DNA of 11,336 bases from Pseudomonadota bacterium. Lineage in GTDB: Bacteria > Myxococcota > Polyangia > Polyangiales > Polyangiaceae. Of the stretch, positions 5,455 to 11,336 are shown in pieces. Numbering within the stretch: position 1 is the first letter of the stretch; each line of letters opens with the position of its first letter. The position numbers and the translations under genes are program-made. Where the stretch lies: contig JAEZYO010000656.1 in the NCBI GenBank assembly GCA_023419055.1, positions 1-11,336 on the forward strand, read 5' to 3'. The notes under the pieces are model-generated. The model had not been told where the DNA came from and made no database searches. It saw nothing but the letters and a program-made list of their open reading frames with translations.

Positions 5455-7005
5455 ATGAGCTCGACGTCAATCTGGACCGACAATGTTCGAGAGCTGCCGC
5501 GCTTTCCTCCGTTGCCGAACGCGATCGAGACGGACGTGGTCGTGATCGGTTCCGGCATCACGGGACTTACCGCCGCGCTGCTGTTGCAGAAAGCCGGCCG
5601 GCGTGTCGTGGTGATCGAGGCGAGAACGCTGGGGAGCGGCGATACGTCGCGCACCACCGCCCACCTCACCGAAATCGTCGACAGCCGCTATCACGCGCTC
5701 GAACACACCTTCGGAAAGGCGGCGGCAAGGCTCGTCGCCGAGTCGTCGCGCGCCGCGATAGACCTTCTCGAGCAGCTCTCCACGGGCCTCGACTCGGCAG
5801 CGAGCTTCAAGCGCGTGCCTGCGTACTTGATCGCCAAGACCGCCGAGCAACGGGAGGAACTCGAGCGAGAGCTCGAATCTCTCCGCTCCGTCGGCGCACG
5901 CGCGGAGTGGGTCCCTTCCGTCCCACTCCCCGGCCCCTGTGCAGGAGCCGTCAAGATCGACGCTCAAGCTCAGTTTCATCCGCTAGAGTACTTGAAGCGC
6001 CTCGCGCTGGAGCTCGTCGCGGCGGGAGGGCGCATCTTCGAAAATACGAGGATGCTCGAGCTGAAAGGCGGCGAGCCCTGTCTGGTGACGACCGACCGTG
6101 GGATTTTGACTGCCCACGACGTCGTCGTCGCGACCCACGCGCCTACCGTGAACAAGGTGGCTCTACACACGAAGATCGCGGCCTACCGCACTTACGTGGT
6201 CGCAGGACTCGCGCCCGAACGCTTTCCTGCCGGGCTCTTCTGGGACATGGATTCGCCGTACCACTACGTTCGTACCCAGAGCGTCGAGCGCGGCACTTTT
6301 CTCATCGTCGGCGGTGAGGATCACAAGACCGGCACGGAACCCGAGAACGAGCAACGCTTCGAGCGCCTGGTGGACTTCGCGCGGACTCAAGTCGCGAGCG
6401 CGGAGTTCGACTATCGTTGGTCGGGACAGGTGCTCGAGCCGAACGACGGCCTGCCGCTCATCGGGGCGAACCCTGGAACGAGCCATCTTTACGTCGCCTC
6501 GGGCTTCGCAGGGAACGGAATGACCTTCGGCACCCTTTCGGCGATGATCTTCCGCGACGCGATCCTCAGAATCGCGAACCCTTGGGCCGACGTCTACGAG
6601 CCGCGACGCCTGAAGCCCTTCGCGCAGGCCCGCTACTACAGTGAGAACGTCGACTACCCCGCCACCCTCGCGAAGGACCGCCTGGCTCACGGCGAAGTCG
6701 ACAGCGTCGATCAAATCCCACGCGGCGAGGGCCGCTTGATGAGGCAAGGTCGCAAGATGCTCGCGGTGTACCGAGACGACCAGGGCGCGCTCCACGCGAG
6801 ATCCGCCGTCTGCACGCACCTCGGTTGCTACGTGCACTTCAATCACGCCGAAGGCAGCTGGGATTGCCCCTGTCACGGCAGCCGCTTCGACACCGACGGC
6901 GCGGTCCTGAACGGCCCGGCGACCCGCCCGCTGGAAGAGGTTCGTGAGCCGGCGCGTCCCGAGCCGTCCGCTCCGCGTCATTCCGACGCTCACCCTCCGC
7001 GCTGA
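5455..7005 (+). CDS. FAD-dependent oxidoreductase (DAO family) with C-terminal Rieske [2Fe-2S] domain
   Basis: 516 aa from the ATG at 5455. The frame is open from 5146, but the upstream part is antisense to the UdgX gene and unlike the family. Residues 27-60 are the FAD-binding Rossmann fold: DVVVIGSGITGL (G32, G34, G37) and E55 at the end of strand 2. It is followed by a DAO-type substrate domain and the late FAD motif GLPLIGANPG...GFAGNGMTFG (about 333-360). Residues about 420-500 are a Rieske domain: CTHLGC (453-458) and CPCHGSRF (471-478). C453, H455, C471 and H474 are the cluster ligands; C458 and C473 can form the stabilising disulfide. The architecture matches YhfW-type proteins. Substrate unknown; a cytoplasmic electron-transfer oxidase or dehydrogenase is likely. 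The tail after GPATRPLEEV is short and charged. Confidence 0.92.
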   Translation: MSSTSIWTDNVRELPRFPPLPNAIETDVVVIGSGITGLTAALLLQKAGRRVVVIEARTLGSGDTSRTTAHLTEIVDSRYHALEHTFGKAAARLVAESSRAAIDLLEQLSTGLDSAASFKRVPAYLIAKTAEQREELERELESLRSVGARAEWVPSVPLPGPCAGAVKIDAQAQFHPLEYLKRLALELVAAGGRIFENTRMLELKGGEPCLVTTDRGILTAHDVVVATHAPTVNKVALHTKIAAYRTYVVAGLAPERFPAGLFWDMDSPYHYVRTQSVERGTFLIVGGEDHKTGTEPENEQRFERLVDFARTQVASAEFDYRWSGQVLEPNDGLPLIGANPGTSHLYVASGFAGNGMTFGTLSAMIFRDAILRIANPWADVYEPRRLKPFAQARYYSENVDYPATLAKDRLAHGEVDSVDQIPRGEGRLMRQGRKMLAVYRDDQGALHARSAVCTHLGCYVHFNHAEGSWDCPCHGSRFDTDGAVLNGPATRPLEEVREPARPEPSAPRHSDAHPPR

Positions 7006-7083
7006 CAAGTCTCGCGCTGGGTCGAGTCGCGTTCGGCCGCGGAGTGACGATATTGGGTACATGCGTTGCTTCTTCGTACCCTC

Positions 7084-7818
7084 GTGAGTCAACCGCTGAC
7101 AGCGCCACCGAGCCTCTCCGCCGACCCCGCTCGGAACGAAAAGAAGCACGAGCGCCTGAGCCGATTCATCCACGAAAACGGCTTATCGCTGACGCTCTTG
7201 CTGTTCTTCGTCCTGGTCCTCGTCGGGCAGATCCTGACGGGGTGGTCAGTCTTCAACGAAGAGCTCTCGGACCACCATCAGCCTGCCGTCGGCCTTACGA
7301 CTTACCTCACGAGCGGACACTTCCTCGAAGCCTTGTTCGAGAATTGGGAGAGCGAGTTCCTGCAGATGGGTCTGTTCGTGGTGCTCACGATCTGGCTCAG
7401 GCAGAAAGGCTCTTCCGAGTCCAAGCCGCTCGAAGGCGAAGACCCGAGCGATGAAGATCCCCGGACGCATCGACACGACCGGGACGCCCCGTGGCCGGTG
7501 CGTCGCGGTGGCGCCTGGCTCTTCATTTACGAACACTCGCTCTCTATCGCGCTCTTCACGCTGTTCGCCGTCTCGTTCACGTTGCACGCCGTCGGCGGCC
7601 TGCGCGACTTCAACATGGAGCGAGCGCTCCAGGGCGAGGGCCCGGTCGGTCTGCTGCACTACTTCGGCTCGGCCACGTTCTGGTTCCAGTCTTTCCAAAA
7701 CTGGCAGAGCGAGTTCTTGTCGGTGTTCGCGATGATCGTGCTCTCGATCTTCCTGCGACAGCGCGGGTCACCCCAATCGAAGCGCGTCGCCGCTCCGCAC
7801 GCTGAAGCGGGCGAGTAG
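7084..7818 (+). CDS. DUF6766-like membrane protein with an internal tandem repeat
   Basis: 244 aa from GTG 7084; the in-frame TTG at 7066 (250 aa) is equally possible, since neither has a clear ribosome site. Four hydrophobic segments are expected. The first half (GLSLTLLLFFVLVLVGQIL, then the motif NWESEFLQ followed by a second helix and LRQKGSSESK) is repeated in the second half (HSLSIALFTLFAV, NWQSEFLS, LRQRGSPQSK). The halves align without any gap at an offset of 119 residues; I count 31 identities in 83 positions. A charged loop rich in Asp/Glu/His/Arg (DPSDEDPRTHRHDRD) joins them. I recognise it as resembling the DUF6766 family, seen in bacterial stress-gene neighbourhoods; no biochemical role is known to me. 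It follows the FAD-Rieske gene by 78 bp and may be co-transcribed. Confidence 0.8.
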   Translation: MSQPLTAPPSLSADPARNEKKHERLSRFIHENGLSLTLLLFFVLVLVGQILTGWSVFNEELSDHHQPAVGLTTYLTSGHFLEALFENWESEFLQMGLFVVLTIWLRQKGSSESKPLEGEDPSDEDPRTHRHDRDAPWPVRRGGAWLFIYEHSLSIALFTLFAVSFTLHAVGGLRDFNMERALQGEGPVGLLHYFGSATFWFQSFQNWQSEFLSVFAMIVLSIFLRQRGSPQSKRVAAPHAEAGE

Positions 7819-7856
7819 AGAACCGAACCGCTAGGAGAGGACCGAGGGGCGGCGGC

Positions 7857-8414
7857 CTAGTGCGACTGTCGCGCGAACTCCTCGATGGCAGTCCGGGAGA
7901 AGGCGGGAATGTCTGCCGGCTTGCGGCTCGTGATGAGTCCGTGGTCGACGACGACCTCCTGATCCACCCAGTTTGCACCGGCGTTCTTGAGGTCGGTCTG
8001 AATCGACGGCCAGGAGGTGACCGTCCGGCCGCCGACCAGGTCGGCTTCTACGAGGAGCCATGGCCCGTGACAAATCGCGGCGATCGACTTGCCTGCCTCG
8101 GCGAATGCCTTGACGAATGCCACCGCTTTCGGGGCGGTCCGGAGGGAGTCGGGGTTCAGCGCGCCGCCCGGCAAGAGGAGGGCATCGAACGCGCTCGCGT
8201 CGGCTCGAGAGAGCTCGAGATCGACCTGCAACCGGTCCGCCTTGTCATGGTGCTGAAACGCCTGAATGTTCTCCTTCTTCGGCGAGATCAACACGGTCTC
8301 CGCTCCGGCTGCGTCGAGCGCCTCGCGCGGCCCGACGAGCTCGCTCTGTTCCACGCCGTCGGTCGCCAAGATCGCGACGCGCTTGCCCGCGAGCGGGCTC
8401 TTCTGATTGGTCAT
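7857..8414 (-). CDS. DJ-1/PfpI family protein (type 1 glutamine amidotransferase fold)
   Basis: 185 aa; ATG at 8414 with AAGGAG 7 nt upstream (complement of 8422-8427). The fold is marked by KRVAILATDGVEQSEL (11-26, with E22 as the likely conserved acidic partner), DALLLPGG (77-84) and the nucleophile elbow AAICHGPWLL (C115, H116). Length and motifs match the PfpI/YhbO/YraA subgroup, whose members have been linked to stress survival, glyoxalase or deglycase-type repair and, in archaea, proteolysis; which activity applies cannot be read from sequence. No signal peptide: cytoplasmic. It is the second gene of a two-gene unit, 19 bp after the SDR stop, with its ribosome site inside that gap. It is convergent with the DUF6766 gene, 38 bp away. 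Confidence 0.92.
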   Translation of the reverse strand: MTNQKSPLAGKRVAILATDGVEQSELVGPREALDAAGAETVLISPKKENIQAFQHHDKADRLQVDLELSRADASAFDALLLPGGALNPDSLRTAPKAVAFVKAFAEAGKSIAAICHGPWLLVEADLVGGRTVTSWPSIQTDLKNAGANWVDQEVVVDHGLITSRKPADIPAFSRTAIEEFARQSH

Positions 8415-8433
8415 GTAGTTTCTCCTTCCTTGG

Positions 8434-9180
8434 TCAGTCTTCGCGCAACGGCAGCATCTGTAGCGTCGACACCGTGCAGCGCGCCGGCTGCGCCAGGCAG
8501 AACGCGATGCCCGCGGCGATGTCCTCGGCCTTCAGCATCTCTCCGCGCTTCTGGAGCTCGCGCTGCTCGCCTGGCTGCGCTTCCGAAAAGTCGCTACCGA
8601 CCGCGCCGGGCTCGATCAAAGACACGCGGATTTGCCGTGATCGTAGGCTCTTCCGCAGCGTGTCGGAGAACGCTCGGATCCCGGCCTTGGCGGCGACGTA
8701 GGCCTCTCCGCCTGGATCTCGCTTCTCGCTGCTCCACGACCCGACGTTGACGATGTGACCACCTTCGCGCATGCGCCCGAGCGCCTGGTGCGAGCAGCTC
8801 AAGTATCCGGTGAGGTTCGCCCTCATGGAGTAGTCGATCTGCTCGGCGGTCATTCTCTGGAACGAAGGCACCGGATCGGCGGCGTTGTTGATCATGAAGT
8901 CGATTTGCCCGAACTCCGCGTCCACGGTATCGAACACGCGACTCACGTCCCCGAGGAGCGCCTGATCGGCCCTTATTGCAATCGCCTTCCCGCCGATCAA
9001 CCGCAGATGCGTCATGGCGTCGGCGAGCTCTCGTTCGTGGCGCCCGAAGATGAGCACGTCGGCGCCCCAGCGAGCCAGCTGGATGGCCGTCGCCCGACCG
9101 ATCCCGGTCGAGCCTCCGCTTATCACGGCTCTTTTGCCCGCGAACACCGTCGAAGACTCACCGAAGATCGACAAGGCCAT
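8434..9180 (-). CDS. Short-chain dehydrogenase/reductase (classical SDR)
   Basis: 248 aa from the ATG at 9180. An in-frame start upstream (9252) exists, but GGAGG sits 8 nt before 9180 (complement of 9189-9193) and the protein then begins just before the SDR fold. The nucleotide-binding motif is SGGSTGIGRA (21-30). NNAA (98-101) stabilises the central sheet. The catalytic set is N122, S148, Y161 and K165 (YVAAK). R47 after strand 2 (IFGRHE) favours NADP(H) over NAD(H), an inference. The substrate is unknown; the closing motif TLQMLPLRED is seen in some uncharacterised SDRs. First gene of a two-gene operon with the DJ-1/PfpI gene, pointing to carbonyl or aldehyde detoxification. Confidence 0.9.
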   Translation of the reverse strand: MALSIFGESSTVFAGKRAVISGGSTGIGRATAIQLARWGADVLIFGRHERELADAMTHLRLIGGKAIAIRADQALLGDVSRVFDTVDAEFGQIDFMINNAADPVPSFQRMTAEQIDYSMRANLTGYLSCSHQALGRMREGGHIVNVGSWSSEKRDPGGEAYVAAKAGIRAFSDTLRKSLRSRQIRVSLIEPGAVGSDFSEAQPGEQRELQKRGEMLKAEDIAAGIAFCLAQPARCTVSTLQMLPLRED

Positions 9181-9334
9181 CTTCTTTTCCTCCAGCGCGC
9201 CCCTGAGAGGGCTCCCCCGAGTCTCAGCAACGCGCGTGCCGCCTCGCGCCAATTTCCGTCATAATCTGCCCGCGTGCCTTGAGAAGGTACGTGCCTCGCT
9301 GCAGGTTGCCGGGGAACACGAAAGGAGGCACCCC
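9181..9334. promoter_or_regulatory. Divergent intergenic region, SDR operon versus CBS gene
   Basis: The 154-bp gap holds starts for both directions. The SDR ribosome site is the complement of 9189-9193 and the CBS ribosome site AGGAGG is at 9323-9328. The only AT-rich patch is AATTTCCGTCATAAT (9251-9265), ending in a CATAAT hexamer that resembles a -10 box on the plus strand. The matching -35 position is poor. It is the best promoter candidate here, but weak. Confidence 0.3.
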
Positions 9335-9751
9335 ATGGATCAGGTAAAAGACATCATGAGCGTCGAACCAGTGACGCTCGATGCCGGTTCTCCCGTCCTC
9401 GACGCAGCACGGCGCATGGCCCGGGATGACATTGGAGCCGTCATCGTGAAAGAGGGCGGGCAGGTTTGTGGCATCGTGACCGACCGCGACATCATCGTAC
9501 GAGCAGTGGCCGCCGGAAAGAACCTCGCGCAGACGTCGCTCGGGGACATTTGCTCCAAAGAGCTCTTCGCGCTCTCTCCGGATGACAACCTGGACGAAGC
9601 CGTGAAGCTGATGCGAGACAAGGCGGTCCGCCGCGTTCCGGTGCTCTCGAACGGCCAGGCCGTCGGGATCCTGTCGCTCGGCGACCTCGCCATGCAGAGG
9701 GATCGACGCTCGGTCTTGGGACAAATCAGCGCCGCGCCTCCGACTCACTGA
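9335..9751 (+). CDS. Tandem CBS-domain protein, hypoxic-response-protein-1-like
   Basis: 138 aa; ATG at 9335 with a strong AGGAGG 6 nt upstream. The frame is open from 9014, but that part is antisense to the SDR gene. CBS1 covers about residues 5-62 (VKDIMSVEPVTLDAGSPVLD, then VCGIVTDRDIIVRAVA). CBS2 covers about 70-125 (GDICSKELFALSPDD, then VRRVPVLSNGQAVGILSLGD). The order and length closely resemble Mycobacterium tuberculosis Hrp1 (Rv2626c), including TDRDI followed by an AAG turn and the RRVPV strand. Known: CBS pairs bind adenine nucleotides or related ligands and sense energy state; the ligand here is not predictable. Cytoplasmic, no extra domain. Monocistronic by appearance: divergent from the SDR operon and 60 bp before the next gene. 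Confidence 0.92.
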   Translation: MDQVKDIMSVEPVTLDAGSPVLDAARRMARDDIGAVIVKEGGQVCGIVTDRDIIVRAVAAGKNLAQTSLGDICSKELFALSPDDNLDEAVKLMRDKAVRRVPVLSNGQAVGILSLGDLAMQRDRRSVLGQISAAPPTH

Positions 9752-9811
9752 GACGGAAAGTCGAGAAGACGCGCTACGCGACCTGGCTCGTCGATTGCAC
9801 GGCTTCGACCC

Positions 9812-10606
9812 ATGACACGTCACGCACTCGCACGAAGCTCGGAGCGCGACTCTCACTCGAACGTGAGCGAAGTGGAGCGGTCGGTGTCCGCGTTGTTGGG
9901 AGGCGCGTTGCTCGCTTTCGGAATCCGCAGAGGATGGCGGCGCGGAGCGCCGGCCGCGCTCGTCGGCAGCGCTCTTCTGCAGCGAGGCGTCACGGGCCAC
10001 TGCTACGCCTATCAAGCCCTGGGAGTGAATACGCGGCAGCGGGGCCCGGCCGAGCACGCCTCGGGACCTCGGACGCTCTCGCGATCCATCACCGTCGGTC
10101 GCCCCGCGGCCGAGCTACGGGCCTTCGTGCGAGACAGCGGGAATCTCGCCCGGGTTTTCGCCGAGCTCGCGGAGGTCGAAGAGACGCCGCACGGCCTTCG
10201 ATTCGACGTTCGACTGCCGCAAGGCGCGTACGAGTTCCTGCCCGAACGCGCCGAGCGAGCCCTGACGTGGGAGGCTCGCGCCGTGGATGATCCCGGCTCG
10301 GTGCTCGCGTTCCGCTCGTCCCCCGGTAGCGAGCATGCTCATGAGCTCTCGTTCCGATTTCGCCCGGCGCCCGGGGGTCGGGGCACGGAGGTGACGCTCG
10401 AGCTCCTCCTGGACGCGGGCGCCCTGGCGGACACCGCGATTCATGCGCTCTCGTTCGTTCCCGCGAACGCTCTCCAGCGCGCCCTGCGGCGCTTGAAGAG
10501 CCTCGTCGAGACCGGAGAGACACCGACCACGGAGCGGAACCCCTCGGCGCGGATGCCGGCGGCGCGTCGCGGAGCGAGGCTCGCGACGTCGAGCGTCGTG
10601 TCGTGA
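9812..10606 (+). CDS. DUF2892-like membrane segment fused to an SRPBCC (cyclase/dehydrase) domain
   Basis: 264 aa; ATG at 9812, without a clear ribosome site, so the start is tentative. Residues about 17-74 (NVSEVERSVSALLGGALLAF, then RGVTGHCYAYQALGVNT) resemble the DUF2892/YgaP-type segment, with two short hydrophobic helices around a basic turn (RRGWRRG) and the signature GVTGHC. Residues about 88-230 have the SRPBCC fold as found in polyketide cyclase/dehydrase proteins: SRSITVGRPAAELRAFVRDS at the start, a ligand-pocket strand region (LTWEARAVDDPGSVLAFRSS) and a C-terminal long helix (ALQRALRRLKSLVETG). The last 30 residues are disordered, rich in Ala/Arg. Expected role: membrane-tethered binding of a lipid-like or aromatic ligand; the ligand is unknown. 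The next gene (Zn-ADH) begins 24 bp after its stop, so the two are probably co-transcribed. Confidence 0.82.
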   Translation: MTRHALARSSERDSHSNVSEVERSVSALLGGALLAFGIRRGWRRGAPAALVGSALLQRGVTGHCYAYQALGVNTRQRGPAEHASGPRTLSRSITVGRPAAELRAFVRDSGNLARVFAELAEVEETPHGLRFDVRLPQGAYEFLPERAERALTWEARAVDDPGSVLAFRSSPGSEHAHELSFRFRPAPGGRGTEVTLELLLDAGALADTAIHALSFVPANALQRALRRLKSLVETGETPTTERNPSARMPAARRGARLATSSVVS

Positions 10607-10630
10607 CCCCCTGAACGAGGAGGCGGAAAA

Positions 10631-11336
10631 ATGCGAGCTTTGTGCTGGAACGGAGTCAACGACTTGCGGGTCGAGACGGTGCCGGATCCCGCGATCGTGA
10701 ACCCGCGTGACGCGATCGTGAAGGTGACGAGCTCGACGACGTGCGGCTCGGATCTGCATTTCATCGACGGCTACGTCCCGACCATGCGCGCCGGAGACGT
10801 GATCGGGCACGAGTTCATGGGGGAAGTCGTCGACGTGGGCCCCGAGGTGAAGAAGGTGCGGCGGGGCGATCGCGTGGTCGTACCGTCGTTCATCTGCTGC
10901 GGCAGCTGCTGGTACTGTCAGCACGACCTCTGGTCTCTGTGCGACAACACGAACCCCAAGGCCGAGCTGCAGGAGAAGGTCCTCGGCTACCCTACAGCGG
11001 GCATCTACGGGTACACGCACGCCTTCGGCGGCTACGCCGGCGCGCACGCCGGGTACGTTCGTGTGCCGCACGCCGATCAGGACTGCTTCAAGGTGCCGGA
11101 CGGCGCGACGGACGAACAGCTCGTCTTTCTCTCCGACGCCGCTCCTACCGGCTACATGGGCGCCGACTTTTGCGACATCGAGCCCGGTCAAGTCATCGCC
11201 GTCTGGGGTTCGGGCGCCGTGGGCTTGATGGCGCAAAAGAGCGCCTTCTTGCTCGGCGCCGAGCGCGTGATCGCGATCGACCGATTTCCGGAGCGGCTCG
11301 CGCTGTCTCGCGATCGAATCGGAGCGGAGACGATAG
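10631..11336 (+). CDS. Zinc-dependent alcohol/formaldehyde dehydrogenase, 3' end cut by window
   Basis: ATG at 10631 with GAGGAGG 7 nt upstream (10617-10623). The frame is open to the last base: 235 residues visible, against about 390 expected for this class. Medium-chain dehydrogenase fold: catalytic-zinc residues C38 (TTCGSDLH) and H60-E61 (IGHEFMGEV). Structural-zinc cysteines C90, C93, C96 and C104 lie in CCGSCWYC and the following loop. The NAD(P) Rossmann motif is WGSGAVGL (G193, G195, G198), with D217 (AIDR) at the end of strand 2, which favours NAD. The long insertion around residues 105-145 (ELQEKVLGYPTAGIYGYTHA) is typical of the glutathione-independent formaldehyde dehydrogenase-like group. 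It oxidises or reduces small alcohols and aldehydes; true substrate unknown. It follows the SRPBCC gene by 24 bp, likely one transcript. Confidence 0.93.
   Translation, partial: MRALCWNGVNDLRVETVPDPAIVNPRDAIVKVTSSTTCGSDLHFIDGYVPTMRAGDVIGHEFMGEVVDVGPEVKKVRRGDRVVVPSFICCGSCWYCQHDLWSLCDNTNPKAELQEKVLGYPTAGIYGYTHAFGGYAGAHAGYVRVPHADQDCFKVPDGATDEQLVFLSDAAPTGYMGADFCDIEPGQVIAVWGSGAVGLMAQKSAFLLGAERVIAIDRFPERLALSRDRIGAETI

Noticed and set aside
7061..7087. Eight-residue ORF (MRCFFVPS) whose stop overlaps the GTG at 7084
   Set aside because: It looks like a translationally coupled leader, but it has no good ribosome site (GGAG is about 16 nt away) and such short frames are common by chance.
6163..7173. 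336-aa open frame on the minus strand
   Set aside because: It is antisense to the FAD-Rieske gene, including its Rieske ligands, and extends across the next start; no recognisable domain.
7832..7860. CTAGG...CCTAG inverted repeat between the DUF6766-like and PfpI genes
   Set aside because: Only five base pairs with a long unpaired middle, too weak to call a terminator for this convergent junction.
10115..11236. 373-aa open frame on the minus strand
   Set aside because: It is antisense to both the SRPBCC gene and the Zn-dehydrogenase, each supported by motifs; the translated product has none.

Overview
The window is GC-rich and gene-dense. Nearly every gene has a long antisense or out-of-frame shadow ORF, as expected at high third-position GC. 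The mix of genes (a secreted zinc-metalloprotease lipoprotein, an NtrC-like regulator, many single-domain stress proteins) and the base composition suggest a myxobacterium-like or related GC-rich proteobacterium-type genome. That placement is an inference from style; no rRNA or marker gene is present to prove it. No tRNA, rRNA, CRISPR array, transposase or phage gene was seen.

Layout. (1) 1-66: a strong 12-bp hairpin, probably the end of an upstream transcription unit. (2) 106-1935 (+): a predicted lipoprotein with an HEMTH zinc-protease motif. (3) 1936-2711: a long stretch with no convincing gene. (4) 2712-4082 (+): an NtrC/Fis-type AAA+ regulator whose receiver domain has lost the phospho-acceptor Asp and whose AAA+ domain has lost the GAFTGA loop. 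(5) 4070-4712: two tiny membrane proteins, divergently transcribed. (6) 4713-5387 (-): a UdgX-type uracil-DNA glycosylase, divergent from (7) 5455-7005 (+): an FAD oxidoreductase with a C-terminal Rieske domain. (8) 7084-7818 (+): a four-helix membrane protein made of two gap-free repeats (DUF6766-like). (9) 9180-7857 (-): a two-gene operon of a short-chain dehydrogenase and a DJ-1/PfpI protein. (10) 9335-9751 (+): a two-CBS-domain protein resembling hypoxic response protein 1. (11) 9812-10606 (+): a DUF2892-SRPBCC fusion. (12) 10631 to the right edge (+): a zinc alcohol/formaldehyde dehydrogenase, cut off by the window end.

How the genes fit together. From about 4.1 kb to the right edge the genes look like a general stress or detoxification island: uracil-DNA repair, redox enzymes (FAD-Rieske, SDR, Zn-ADH), a carbonyl/protein-damage-type DJ-1 protein, an adenylate-sensing-type CBS protein and several small membrane proteins. 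They lie in short units on both strands, so co-function is inferred from company rather than from one operon. The regulator at 2712 is the only transcription factor in the window. It appears built to work without phosphorylation and probably without sigma-54, and its target is unknown.
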